From NCBI GenBank assembly GCA_013360445.1, contig JABWBP010000028.1, positions 28,117 through 92,116 of the forward strand: 64,000 nucleotides of DNA, in the 5' to 3' direction. This document shows positions 43,431 through 52,380 of this stretch, piece by piece; the first letter of the stretch is position 1; the number at the start of each line of letters is the position of its first letter. A program made the translations under genes and the position numbers. The notes below the pieces were generated by a model. It saw only the letters and a list, made by a program, of their open reading frames with translations, was not told the DNA's origin and searched no databases. The stretch comes from Calditrichaceae bacterium. Its GTDB lineage: Bacteria > Calditrichota > Calditrichia > RBG-13-44-9 > J075.

Positions 43431-44324
43431 ATGTCTTACACAATGCGCAACAACTTTATCTTAGGAAGCATTACCGCGGCGGTTCTTCTGGTCGGGGGCT
43501 ATTACGTCTTGTGGTTTTTCCCGGGCAAGATCGCTGAGCGGAAAAAAGAGCTTACCGAGGTGCACAACCAGTTGAAGCAATACGAGAACATCGAGGGAGA
43601 ATTTTTCCAGCTTGACAGCATGATCCGGGAGAAACGGCAAAGACTCACGACCCTGGAGAAACAGTTTACCAGCGAAGAAACCTTTGCGCAAACCTATGAT
43701 TACTTGAACAGCATCCTGGGCCAGATCGGGTTCTTAGAATTCAACATGAATTTTGTTCGCAAAGAGGACCGCGGAAAGTATGGCTACAACGTGTACAGCA
43801 TTCGCGGGGAGGGCGCGTTTTCCCGGGTTTTTCAGTTTATTTACTATATCGAAAAGGGGCCGCGGATGTATCGCATCAGCCGGCTGAGCCTTAGCAGCGC
43901 GGAACGCAGCGGGCCGAACAGCCGCAATCCCGCACAGGTGATCCCCTTTGACATGGAGGTATGGTCCTACTTTGCCAAACTGGACAGCCTGCCGGCGGTC
44001 ACCGAACGCCTGGCGAGCCTCTCGGCGCCCCAGGTTGCCAACCCCTTTCAACTGGCGGTTGCCCGCCCGGTCGCCGTGAGCAGTCTCCCCCCCAATACCG
44101 AAAAGTTAGTGGAAGTAGGGCGGGCGGAACTGAAGGCGGTGATGGCGGGGAAGGCGCTGATAGAATACAACGGCCAGGTCCATGTAATGAAGGAAGGCGA
44201 CCGGGTGTACCTGGGGCAGCTAACCCACATCAACCCGGATAAAAACGAAGTGGTATTCACCTTGAACAAGAACGGGGTTTCCGAAACCGTCACCCTGCAA
44301 TTGAAATTCGGCGGGGGCAAATGA
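43431..44324 (+). CDS. PilO-PilP fusion protein
   Basis: A 297-residue protein with cytosolic tip, one membrane helix (FILGSITAAVLLVGGYYVLWF), a periplasmic coiled coil (EVHNQLKQYENIEGEFFQL, residues 43-61, then REKRQRLTTLEKQF) and a PilO-like ferredoxin fold (VYSIRGEGAFSRVFQFIYYI). From about residue 205 follows a PilP/GspC-like beta domain (ALIEYNGQVHVMKEGDRVYLG, then LTHINPDKNEVVF). The fusion of alignment-complex parts parallels the PilM-PilN fusion upstream. ATG at 43431; the site AAAAGAGG is distant. Confidence 0.7.
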   Translation: MSYTMRNNFILGSITAAVLLVGGYYVLWFFPGKIAERKKELTEVHNQLKQYENIEGEFFQLDSMIREKRQRLTTLEKQFTSEETFAQTYDYLNSILGQIGFLEFNMNFVRKEDRGKYGYNVYSIRGEGAFSRVFQFIYYIEKGPRMYRISRLSLSSAERSGPNSRNPAQVIPFDMEVWSYFAKLDSLPAVTERLASLSAPQVANPFQLAVARPVAVSSLPPNTEKLVEVGRAELKAVMAGKALIEYNGQVHVMKEGDRVYLGQLTHINPDKNEVVFTLNKNGVSETVTLQLKFGGGK

Positions 44325-44473
44325 CCCTGCGAGAAATGAAAAATGCAAAGTGAAAAATGAAAAACATGTCCCTGTAGATTACCGCTTTCGCGCATAGGCG
44401 TAAACCTAAGCAAAATAGGACTACCCAATCTTCAATGTTCAATCTTCAATTCAAATAACCCGTGAGGGAGCGT

Positions 44474-45688
44474 ATGCGTTTGAAATGTTTTTGGTTCGTT
44501 GTTTTATTGAGCATATTAGCTCAAGAGGCGGTGATGTCCCAGTCCAATCTTCCCTCGGAAGCGCGAAGGGCCCTGGCCGCCCCGGAAGAGATCGTTTCTT
44601 TCTCCCGGTCAACTTCTTTTGCCAATGCGCTGTTGATCGTCAACGATCTATCCAAAAAATTTTCCGGCAAGATGATCGTCGGCCAGGATGCCTATTCCGG
44701 CCCCATCGGGGTGGACATTAACAAACAGCACTGGATGACCGCCCTGGAAATGATCTTGCGCCAGAACGGCCTGTGGTACGAAGAGTACGCCGATTATATC
44801 CGCATTGTGCTTTTTGCCAAAAGCCCGGTAAAACCGGCGGCGTCTGCCGCCCCGGCCGAGGATAGCGGAAAATCCCGGGAAGTGGTCATTTCGGCGATCT
44901 TTTTTGAAGCGGACATTGCCAAGCTGCGCCAGGCCGGGATGAGCTGGGATTTCTTTTATGGGAAAGACGTTAACTTAGGAATTCAGAATAACTCCGCCAC
45001 CGCCCGCGGCGGGCTTTTCCGGGTAGATATCGATCCCGAGCTGGATTTTGCGGATGTTACCGCTACCTTCAAAGCGTTAGAGAGCAACCAGTTGGGCGAG
45101 GTGATTACCAGCCCCCAGATCACCGTCAAATCCGGCGAAGAAGGGCGCATCCAGGTGGGCAGCGACGTTTCCGTAACCCTGCAAGATTTTTCCGGCAACT
45201 CCGTCACCCAGTTCTTTTCCACCGGCTCCATCATCCAGGTAACCCCGGAAGTGGTGATTCGCGATTCCCTGAAATTCATCAACCTGCAATTGATTATCGA
45301 ACGGAGCAAAAGTGCTGTGAGCGAGAGCGGGGGACTGGAAATTCTGAAATCTTCCGCGGAGACCTCGGTGCTGCTCTTAGACGGGGAGGAAACCATTATC
45401 GGTGGGCTGTTTTCCAACGAAGAAGCCACCACCCGGGAGGGAGTGCCGTTTTTGAAAGATTTGCCCTGGTGGTTTTTCGGGCTGCGTTACGTGTTCGGGT
45501 TCGAATCCAAAAGCTATAAGAAGAAAGAGTTGTTGATTCTCATCAGAGGAGAAATTCTCCCCACCCTCGAGGAACGCTTGCAGGCCAAGAAACGCAACTA
45601 CCAGAATCGAAACCTCTTGAAAGAAGGACGCTTCCAGCTTCAACAAAGGATGGACAATTATAATCGCCAATCAAAAGACAAAAAATAA
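44474..45688 (+). CDS. pilQ: Secretin (PilQ/GspD family), short form
   Basis: Outer-membrane ring protein of 404 residues. Signal peptide CFWFVVLLSILAQEAVMS, then an STN/N0-type domain (ASKKFSGKM-like LSKKFSGKMIVGQDAYSG, 60-77) and the secretin core: VVISAIFFEADIAKLRQAG, VTATFKALESNQLGEVITSP, IQVGSDVSVTLQDF, LLLDGEETIIGGLFSNEE. At 404 residues it is much shorter than usual PilQ (about 700), with a single N domain and no AMIN repeats, and it has an extended basic tail. ATG at 44474 lies in GTGAGGGAGCGTATG. Confidence 0.85.
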   Translation: MRLKCFWFVVLLSILAQEAVMSQSNLPSEARRALAAPEEIVSFSRSTSFANALLIVNDLSKKFSGKMIVGQDAYSGPIGVDINKQHWMTALEMILRQNGLWYEEYADYIRIVLFAKSPVKPAASAAPAEDSGKSREVVISAIFFEADIAKLRQAGMSWDFFYGKDVNLGIQNNSATARGGLFRVDIDPELDFADVTATFKALESNQLGEVITSPQITVKSGEEGRIQVGSDVSVTLQDFSGNSVTQFFSTGSIIQVTPEVVIRDSLKFINLQLIIERSKSAVSESGGLEILKSSAETSVLLLDGEETIIGGLFSNEEATTREGVPFLKDLPWWFFGLRYVFGFESKSYKKKELLILIRGEILPTLEERLQAKKRNYQNRNLLKEGRFQLQQRMDNYNRQSKDKK

Positions 45689-45705
45689 AATTAGCGAGAT
45701 CGGCC

Positions 45706-47094
45706 ATGAAACATACATACTCAGGTACATTCCTGTTGCTGGCGGCAGCGGCGCTGGCGCTGCTGCAGTGCCAGTCCCCCAGCGATGATGATAAAGTCAG
45801 CTCCGAAAAACTGGTCACCCTGACCGGAAACGTGATCAACGCTGAAACCGGGGCGCCGCTGGAAAACGTGGTGGTAGAATTGCGCCAGGTTGACCCGGCG
45901 CAAACTGCCCTGAGCGGGGCGTTAGGCAATTTCAGCTTTGAATTCGAGGTGACGGAAAACCGCGAGGTTCAGGTCATCGCTTTCAAGGAAGGATTCCGCG
46001 GCGACACCACTTCGGCGCTGGCAGTTCCGGGACGGGTGGTGCAGGCGCCCCTGCTGCGGCTGGCCCCCACCACCACTGCGGCGAACAACTCCGGCAATGC
46101 CAAAAGTATTTACCTGTACTCCCAGTCATCCGTCGGAATCGGGATCATCGGCGCTGGCGACCCGGAATTTGCCCAGTTGGTTTTCCAGGCCGTGGATTCT
46201 TTGGGCCGGCCGGTGGACCTGCAACATGCCGCGCAGGTACACTTCCGAATTCTTTCCGGGCCGGGCGGGGGAGAGTACATTTCCCCGGATTCCGCCCTTA
46301 CCAACGGCAACGGCCGGGTAGAAGCTTTTTTATTCAGCGGTTTCAAGGCCGGGGTGGTGCAGGTGCAGGCGCGCATCGTAAAGGCCGGGATCGAATCCAA
46401 CCCTATCTCCATCGCCATTCACGGCGGTTACCCGGATCTGGCGCATTTCAGCGTGGGACCGGAGAAGCTCAACATCCCCGGGCTGCTCTTCATCAATTTA
46501 GAGGATAAAATTACCGCCCTGGTGGGGGATAAATTCTCCAACCCCGCGCGGCCCGGAACCGCGGTGTATTTCAAAACCGGCGGCGGGGTCATCGGCGCAG
46601 TGGCGCAAACCAATGAAAACGGTCTGGCCAGCGTGATCCTGCGTTCCGGCCTGCCCCACCCGGTGCACCCGGTGTTAGGGCCGGGTTTTGCCGCCGTCAA
46701 AGCGCAAACCCTCGATGAAAACCAGGATACCATCAGCGTTTCCACCCTGGTGCTCTTTTCCGGTTACCCGGTCATCAGCGTCAACCCTTCCTCCGGTTTC
46801 CAGATTCCCGCCGGGGAGTCGAAGATTTTTTATTACACCGTGAAGGACCAGAACGGCAATCCCTTAGCGCAGGGGAATTCCATCTCCGTGGAAGTGGAAG
46901 GGGAGGGGACCAAAGCTTCCGGCGACGTTGGGGTAAACCTGCCGGATACCCAAAGCCCTTCCTGGACTTCCTTCCTGTTCACGGTAGAGGATATTTCCGA
47001 CTCCGTTTACGTGCGCCCGGTAACCGTCAAAGTGAAAAATACCGGCCCCAACGGGGACGCCTTCGTGACCATTACCGGCTCGATCGGGCACTAA
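45706..47094 (+). CDS. Lipoprotein with carboxypeptidase-regulatory and Ig-like domains
   Basis: A 462-residue lipoprotein. Signal ends in LALLQC (Cys22), followed by a Ser/Asp-rich linker. Residues about 37-125 are a carboxypeptidase-regulatory-like fold (LTGNVINAETGAPLENVVVE). Three Ig-like (Invasin/Big-like) segments follow, with AVYFKTGGGVIGAVAQTNEN and VSTLVLFSGYPVISVNPSSG. It starts 17 bases after the secretin stop, so it probably belongs to the same operon and may tether or cap the outer-membrane part of the machine, or be the secreted cargo. This is inference. Confidence 0.72.
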   Translation: MKHTYSGTFLLLAAAALALLQCQSPSDDDKVSSEKLVTLTGNVINAETGAPLENVVVELRQVDPAQTALSGALGNFSFEFEVTENREVQVIAFKEGFRGDTTSALAVPGRVVQAPLLRLAPTTTAANNSGNAKSIYLYSQSSVGIGIIGAGDPEFAQLVFQAVDSLGRPVDLQHAAQVHFRILSGPGGGEYISPDSALTNGNGRVEAFLFSGFKAGVVQVQARIVKAGIESNPISIAIHGGYPDLAHFSVGPEKLNIPGLLFINLEDKITALVGDKFSNPARPGTAVYFKTGGGVIGAVAQTNENGLASVILRSGLPHPVHPVLGPGFAAVKAQTLDENQDTISVSTLVLFSGYPVISVNPSSGFQIPAGESKIFYYTVKDQNGNPLAQGNSISVEVEGEGTKASGDVGVNLPDTQSPSWTSFLFTVEDISDSVYVRPVTVKVKNTGPNGDAFVTITGSIGH

Positions 47095-47097
47095 AGC

Positions 47098-47349
47098 GAT
47101 TGCGGATTGGGGATTGCGGATTGAAAAAAATCCGAGTTACTATTCAGCCACAGAGACCACAGAGGTCACAGAGGAAAAATTTGGGGTATCAACCACTTCG
47201 TGGATAGCATTTAGAGCCTTATATCCCTGTATTTGGAACATAAAGCGGTTTGATTAGGAATTTTTTATGCCTCTGTGCTCTCTGTGGCCTCTATGGCAAA
47301 ACGCCCGAATAGTTACAAATCCGAAATCCGCAATCCCCAATCCGCAATC
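47098..47349. repeat. GATTGCGGATTGGGGATTGCG palindrome split by an element
   Basis: Left arm GATTGCGGATTGGGGATTGC (47098-47117) and right arm GCAATCCCCAATCCGCAATC (reading from about 47329 to 47349) are inverted. Between them sits the element at 47136-47316. Removing the element and one flank restores a compact hairpin. Confidence 0.75.
47136..47316. mobile_element. 181-bp MITE, GTWACYRTYCRG family, with 8-bp target duplication
   Basis: Termini GTTACTATTCAG (47136-47147) and CCGAATAGTTAC (47305-47316) match at 10 of 12. AAATCCGA flanks both sides (47128-47135, 47317-47324). The inner repeats are CCACAGAGACCACAGAGG and TGCCTCTGTGCTCTCTGTGG. No coding capacity. Confidence 0.85.
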
Positions 47350-47782
47350 ATCTCACCTTCCAAATTCTCCCCATTTTCAAATCACAATGCGATTTTGTGA
47401 TTTCCGTCATATTAATTTTTCCCCATTTTTCAGAATAATTGTCTTTAAGAAGCTGTTAAAGGTACGCGATAACAAATACATCGTAATAGTCCCACGAGTT
47501 AGTGCATAAGTTGCTCTAACCGCTCTTTATTTCGTTCTCAACCACATTGCCAATTTTTTTAGAAACCGCCAGAGGGTGAATTATTTTTTAATGTGCCGAT
47601 TCAGTCTCAGGGGAGGATTGTTTTTTCAAATAAGCCTATTTTCGTACTGATGGTTGGATGCCGGATGGGGTATTAACCATCCAACTATCCGGCCTCGCCC
47701 ATACTCATGGCGGATCCCCCTTTTAAAAGCAGGGGAGAAAGCAGAATTTAGACAAACCAACAAACCACAAAGGGGAAAGGTT
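47350..47782. other. Gap upstream of the beta-helix exoprotein gene
   Basis: No gene. There is a 9-bp stem AAATCACAA (47379-47387) / TTGTGATTT (47395-47403), and a GATGGTTGGATGCCGGATGG / CCATCCAACTATCCGG inverted word pair (47650-47694). It probably carries the promoter of the next gene, not identified. Confidence 0.45.
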
Positions 47783-50700
47783 ATGAAAAGAGAAAGTTAT
47801 CGACTCACAGTGCGGGTGGCTGCGGCCATCCGGGCAGTTCTGATGCTTATCGCTGCGGCGTTGCTGCCGCTCTCGGCGGCTACGATTACCGTCAGCAATA
47901 CCGACGATAGCGGCGCCGGCTCGCTGCGGCAGGCGATTGCCGACGCCGTATCCGGCGACGTGATTGAGTTCGATTCCGGGGTTACCGGAACGATTATTCT
48001 AACCAGCGGCCAGCTAACGATTAACAAGAGTTTAACCATTAACGGGCCGGGGGCCGATGTGCTGGCGATTAGTGGGTATAATACTTCTCGGGTGATTGAA
48101 ATCTCTTCTGGAAGTCTTAATGTTACCATCTCCGGTTTAACTATCCGTGATGGAAGAGCTACGTCAGCAACTGCGAGTCCGGCTGAGGGCGGAGGTATAA
48201 GGAATGTAAGTTCAGGGATAGTAACACTAAATTTCTGTAATATCATCAATAATACAGCGCAACATACCAGCGCACGCGGGGGAGGGATTATCAATGTGGG
48301 GATTCCATTCGGTGGCTCTCCCAGAATGATTTTGAATTATTGTAGAGTAGAAGGAAATACAGTCCGCGGCACTGGCATCTCAAGCAGTTCCGCCAATGGT
48401 GGTGGGATTATGAATACCAGTCAAAACAGTTTACCGGTCTATTTAGAGATATACAACAGCATTATTGCCAACAATGTGGCCGCAAGAACCAATTTAAGTG
48501 TATGCCGTGGTGGAGGAATTTATTCCGAAACGTCGTATAGCGATATAACTATAGAAAACAGTACTATTTCCGGTAATACCGCAGTTTTTGAGGGTGGGGG
48601 TCTTTATAGATCTGAAGGAACTGTAAGATTAGATTTTGTAACAATTTCAAACAATTCTACAACGAACGGCGGAGGTATTAGCGGCACTATTGGAGCTATC
48701 AAAAATAGTATTATCGCGGGGAACACCGCTACCACGGGCCCGGATTGCTTGGGCACCCTTGCCTCCCAGGGCTATAACCTGATCGGCAGCACCTCCGGCG
48801 CCACCATCACCGGCGACCTTACCGGCAACATCGTAGATGTCAGCGCGGGATTAGACACTCTGGCCGACAACGGCGGCCCCACCCGGACCCACGCGCTGCT
48901 CCCCGGCAGCCCGGCGATTGACAAAATTGCTCCTGGCAATTGTAGCGTCGCCACCGACCAACGGGGCTTTCCCCGCACGCAAAACGGCCAGTGCGATATC
49001 GGCGCTTTTGAAAACCAGGTTCCCCCAGTGGCAATCTGCCAGAATGTGAGTGTAGCGGCTGACGCAAATTGCCAGGCCAGCGTTACCGCCGCACAGGTGA
49101 ACAGCAATTCCTATGATCCCGATGGTGACTCCTTCACCTTGAGCCTTTTCCCGGAAGGCCCCTATCAGTTAGGAGAGACGGATGTGATTCTGACTGTGAC
49201 CGATGAAGGTCAAGCTTCCGCCTCTTGCCCCGCAAAGATTACAGTGTTCGACGGTACCGCACCCTCCATTTCATGCCCGGGGGATATTACCGTCGAGGCG
49301 GATCCTGGCACCTGTCAGGCCGTGGTTACTTTCTCAGTAACCGCTAACGATAACTGCGACAGTGATGTGGAGTTAGTTTGCACGCCATCTTCCGGCAGTA
49401 ATTTCCCTATTGGCACCACTATGGTTAACTGTACTGCAACGGATGACGCCGGAAACCAATCTGATTGCTCTTTTAATGTAATCGTTACCGGTGGCAGCGG
49501 AACCATTGCCGGAACCGTCACGGAAAGTGGGAACGGCGGTGTGGAAGGTATCACCGTTAACCTGCTGGATGACCAGAATCCCATGAACGTCATCGACAGC
49601 AGAAACACGGATTCCGGTGGAAATTATGATTTTAGCGATATAGCGCTCGCTACCTACCAGGTAATGGTTGATGCGCCGGGATATACGATTGACCAGAATA
49701 ACGTTGTCAGCGAGTTAACAACCTGCGGCGGTGTAAATGAAGTGCATTTTGTATTGACGCCGACGAGTTCCAGCGGCACAATTTCCGGAACGGTTACAGT
49801 CGGCGTAAATCCATTGGCCGGCGTGAAGGTGGCCTTACTGGATACCATGGGGGTGCAGGTCCCAGGTTTTGACACCCTAACTACCAACAGCGCTGGAGAG
49901 TACCTGTTCAACGACGTACCGCCCGATACCTACCTGGTACGCCTTATTGAGCCCCTGGGCTACACCGCCTCCCCCAATCCCGTGATCGATACCCTGGAGG
50001 CCGGGGATGCAGACATGGTGAACTTTGTTCTGGAACAAACCGTTACCGGCAATAACTCCAAACCGGTGGTCTGGTGGGATGTGCAATTCTTGCTGAACCT
50101 CTTAAATGCCTGCAATCCCGAAGAAAGCGAATCGGATTTGTTAGGTTATATTGGTTTGGTGCAGCAGCACTACACCCCCCATTTCGATATTTTCGAGGAT
50201 GATCTCACCCTGGGCGATTGGTGGGAAAAGCTGCGAGTTTGGAACAATCTTACCACCTACAAACGAGCGCGCCGGCAATTAGCGGGGCTTTTGATGAACC
50301 TGGTCTCCGGAAGAATCGGGCAATACAGCGTTGTCTCCGCGGACGGCCGCACCGCCGGGGAAGTGCTTACATACGTCTCTCAACTGCTCACCGATGGCAG
50401 CCATGCGAACGATCTTACCGCCGAACTGCTGGCCGGCCAGGTTAACCTCCGCCGCACCATCGCTGCCGGCAAAGTGCCGCCCTCCAACATCCTCTATAAA
50501 GGCGGCGACGGGCCGATTGACTGGGGATTTGGCGAAAGCTTGCCGGAAGAATTTGTTCTGGAGCAGAACTACCCCAACCCCTTCAACCCCAGCACCACCA
50601 TTCGCTTTGCTTTGCCGGAAGCGAGCCAGGTCAGCTTGAAAATTTACAACGCCCGGGGCCAATTGGTGCGCACCCTGGTTTCCGGGAACTATGAATCCGG

Positions 50701-50824
50701 CGTTCATGAAATCCGCTGGGATGCCCGGAATGACCTGGGCGAAACGGTAAGTTCCGGCATGTATTTCTACCGCATGCAGGCCGGTAATTTTGTAGAAAGT
50801 CGTAAGATGGTGTTACTGCGATAG
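47783..50824 (+). CDS. Large secreted right-handed beta-helix protein with HYR, regulatory-like and sorting domains
   Basis: A 1013-residue exoprotein. Signal AVLMLIAAALLPLSAA; CSLREA-like start (VSNTDDSGAGSLRQAIADA); right-handed beta-helix with 'choice-of-anchor' features to about 410 (DNGGPTRTHALLPGSPAID, CDIGAFE); HYR-like repeats (DGTAPSISCPGDITVEADPG); two carboxypeptidase-regulatory repeats (GTIAGTVTESGNGGVEGI, GTISGTVTVGVNPLAGV); an alpha-helical region; and a terminal sorting domain LEQNYPNPFNPSTTIRFA...MVLLR. ATG at 47783 follows AAAGGGGAAAGGTT. Placed between the pilus genes and a pilin-like gene, it may be a surface adhesin or cargo. A strong terminator follows. Confidence 0.85.
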   Translation: MKRESYRLTVRVAAAIRAVLMLIAAALLPLSAATITVSNTDDSGAGSLRQAIADAVSGDVIEFDSGVTGTIILTSGQLTINKSLTINGPGADVLAISGYNTSRVIEISSGSLNVTISGLTIRDGRATSATASPAEGGGIRNVSSGIVTLNFCNIINNTAQHTSARGGGIINVGIPFGGSPRMILNYCRVEGNTVRGTGISSSSANGGGIMNTSQNSLPVYLEIYNSIIANNVAARTNLSVCRGGGIYSETSYSDITIENSTISGNTAVFEGGGLYRSEGTVRLDFVTISNNSTTNGGGISGTIGAIKNSIIAGNTATTGPDCLGTLASQGYNLIGSTSGATITGDLTGNIVDVSAGLDTLADNGGPTRTHALLPGSPAIDKIAPGNCSVATDQRGFPRTQNGQCDIGAFENQVPPVAICQNVSVAADANCQASVTAAQVNSNSYDPDGDSFTLSLFPEGPYQLGETDVILTVTDEGQASASCPAKITVFDGTAPSISCPGDITVEADPGTCQAVVTFSVTANDNCDSDVELVCTPSSGSNFPIGTTMVNCTATDDAGNQSDCSFNVIVTGGSGTIAGTVTESGNGGVEGITVNLLDDQNPMNVIDSRNTDSGGNYDFSDIALATYQVMVDAPGYTIDQNNVVSELTTCGGVNEVHFVLTPTSSSGTISGTVTVGVNPLAGVKVALLDTMGVQVPGFDTLTTNSAGEYLFNDVPPDTYLVRLIEPLGYTASPNPVIDTLEAGDADMVNFVLEQTVTGNNSKPVVWWDVQFLLNLLNACNPEESESDLLGYIGLVQQHYTPHFDIFEDDLTLGDWWEKLRVWNNLTTYKRARRQLAGLLMNLVSGRIGQYSVVSADGRTAGEVLTYVSQLLTDGSHANDLTAELLAGQVNLRRTIAAGKVPPSNILYKGGDGPIDWGFGESLPEEFVLEQNYPNPFNPSTTIRFALPEASQVSLKIYNARGQLVRTLVSGNYESGVHEIRWDARNDLGETVSSGMYFYRMQAGNFVESRKMVLLR

Positions 50825-50853
50825 CCTTTTATGAAAATGCGCATGTTTTCCAT

Positions 50854-50887
50854 AAGCCTTCCGGTGGTTGCCGGAAGGCTTTTTTTT
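50854..50887 (+). terminator. Rho-independent terminator
   Basis: AAGCCTTCCGG (50854-50864), loop TGGTTG, CCGGAAGGCTT (50871-50881), then a T-run to 50887. It is an 11-bp perfect stem about 30 bases after the exoprotein stop. Confidence 0.92.
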
Positions 50888-51075
50888 ACCCGTTAAATTG
50901 TGTAGAAAAAATTCGGTGACGTAGCGCATTATCACCAACAATTCGTGGCGTAAAATAGCTTCGGATTTAACTGCTCACTAATTTTGCCGTCGCCCGGTTG
51001 GAACAACCGATTCAACGCCAGATTTTTTGATAACACCTGTTTTGCCAATTTGCGGTGAAAATGGAGGAGATTTGA

Positions 51076-51516
51076 ATGGGAACCCAGCATCTTTTAATCA
51101 TTGTTCTGAGCGTCGTCATCGTTTTTTTTGCCGTCGCAGCAGGGGTAACCCAATTCTATTCTAACGCCCGGGATACCAATCGAGACGCCGTGATAGCGGA
51201 TTTAGTGAACCACGCCGCCAAAGCCCAGCGCTATTTTTACACTCCCGGCCAGTTAGGGGGCGGTTCCCGCAATTTTAACGGATACTTGCTCCGCTCCGCC
51301 GAAAGCAGCAATCCCAACGGAAATTACCGCGTGACCACCGATACGCTGACGATTATGGGCGCAGCGCCGGTCAGCCCCGGGGGTTCGATTGATATCAGCG
51401 CCACTACCATTTACATTGTCGGCAGCGGCAAGGAAAAAGGCAATGACAACGCCAATCCCGTAAAAGCCTATGTCACCGTCACTTCCAATACCATCAGCGC
51501 TTCAATTTTGAATTAG
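51076..51516 (+). CDS. Pilin-like protein 2 (paralogue of pilin-like 1)
   Basis: A 146-residue paralogue of the protein at 32643-33089. Shared features: MGxQxLLxIVLSV at the N terminus, AVAxGVTQF, DxNRxAVIxDLVN, AKAQRY, LGGGxxxFNG, and the C-terminal IVGSGxExGN. The hydrophobic helix follows the two-residue leader MG, with no GFTLxE site. Downstream of a terminator, so it has its own promoter; the gap holds a small CGGTTG-GAA-CAACCG hairpin (50995-51009). ATG at 51076 follows ATGGAGGAGATTTGA. It may be an alternative subunit, expressed separately from the machine. Confidence 0.72.
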   Translation: MGTQHLLIIVLSVVIVFFAVAAGVTQFYSNARDTNRDAVIADLVNHAAKAQRYFYTPGQLGGGSRNFNGYLLRSAESSNPNGNYRVTTDTLTIMGAAPVSPGGSIDISATTIYIVGSGKEKGNDNANPVKAYVTVTSNTISASILN

Positions 51517-51557
51517 CCTGAAAACGGGCGAGTTCAAGTTGTTTTCTCCCGCCCCCC

Positions 51558-52322
51558 TTAACCGGCGCTCTTTCCCTCTATCCACTCTCTGAATGCCGCG
51601 GCCCGCTCCTGGCTGACAATGACTTCCTCCCGCAGCGGGGGTTTCACTTCCACCAATATCTTTCCTTTGTCGTAAGATTTGAATTTAGCCACCGCGTTGA
51701 TGTTCACCAGGTATTTGCGGTTCACCCGGAAGAATTCGGCCGGGTTCAGCTCATCTTCCAGCTCCGCCAGTGGTTTGTCCACCACAAATTTTCCCCGGGC
51801 ATGGGTGATGAGGAAGGTTAATTTATACTCGCTGTAAAAAAAAGCGATGTCGCTGGCCTTCACGGAAAGGAAGTCCACTCCCCTTTTTACCGTGATGCGT
51901 TGCCGGTGCGCGGGGCCGGAGGGGGTAAGATCGCTCAGCAGCGCCAGGAAATTCCGGGTGAAATGGGTTTTCAGCTTCAGGTATTTGTCCAGCGCCTGGT
52001 TCAGTTTTTCCTGCTTGATCGGCTTCAGCAAATAATCGATGCAGTTGTAGTTGAACGCCTCCAGGATGTGCTCGTCGTATGCGGTAGTGAAAATGACCGG
52101 GCAGGCGACCTCGCGCTGTTTGAAAATTTCCAGCGACAGGCCGTCGGAGAGTTGAATATCCAGGAGGATCAAATCCGGCTGCTTATGGCGCTCCAGCCAG
52201 CGCAGCGCTTCCCGCACGCTGCCCGCGCTTCCCGCAACCACGATGGCCGGATCGTATTCCCGCACCATTTGGGAAAGCTTCTCCAGCGCCGGCTTTTCGT
52301 CTTCTATGATGAGAATTTCCAT
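51558..52322 (-). CDS. LytTR-family response regulator
   Basis: A 254-residue two-component regulator. Receiver domain: IIEDE at the N terminus, phosphoacceptor Asp in LILLDIQLSDG, Thr in IFTTAYDEH, Lys in YLLKPIKQEKL. From about residue 145 the LytTR DNA-binding domain (ITVKRGVDFLSVKASDIAFF at the start, then FFRVNRKYLVNINAVAKF). Start ATG at 52322 was preferred over a TTG at 52358. It is downstream of the sensor kinase on the same strand, so they form an operon. A target could be the adjacent pilin-like or exoprotein genes; no binding site was verified. Confidence 0.9.
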   Translation of the reverse strand: MEILIIEDEKPALEKLSQMVREYDPAIVVAGSAGSVREALRWLERHKQPDLILLDIQLSDGLSLEIFKQREVACPVIFTTAYDEHILEAFNYNCIDYLLKPIKQEKLNQALDKYLKLKTHFTRNFLALLSDLTPSGPAHRQRITVKRGVDFLSVKASDIAFFYSEYKLTFLITHARGKFVVDKPLAELEDELNPAEFFRVNRKYLVNINAVAKFKSYDKGKILVEVKPPLREEVIVSQERAAAFREWIEGKSAG

Positions 52323-52380
52323 ATTCTGTTCACACTCAAATCGTTTTGCCTTCCCCAATAGCCGGGGTGAGCCTCCGGCG

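Noticed and set aside
47783..50824. Beta-helix protein as a pectate lyase or polysaccharide enzyme
   Set aside because: The helix is of the choice-of-anchor/CSLREA type and no catalytic aspartates or arginine of a lyase were recognised; HYR and regulatory-like domains point to adhesion or structure.
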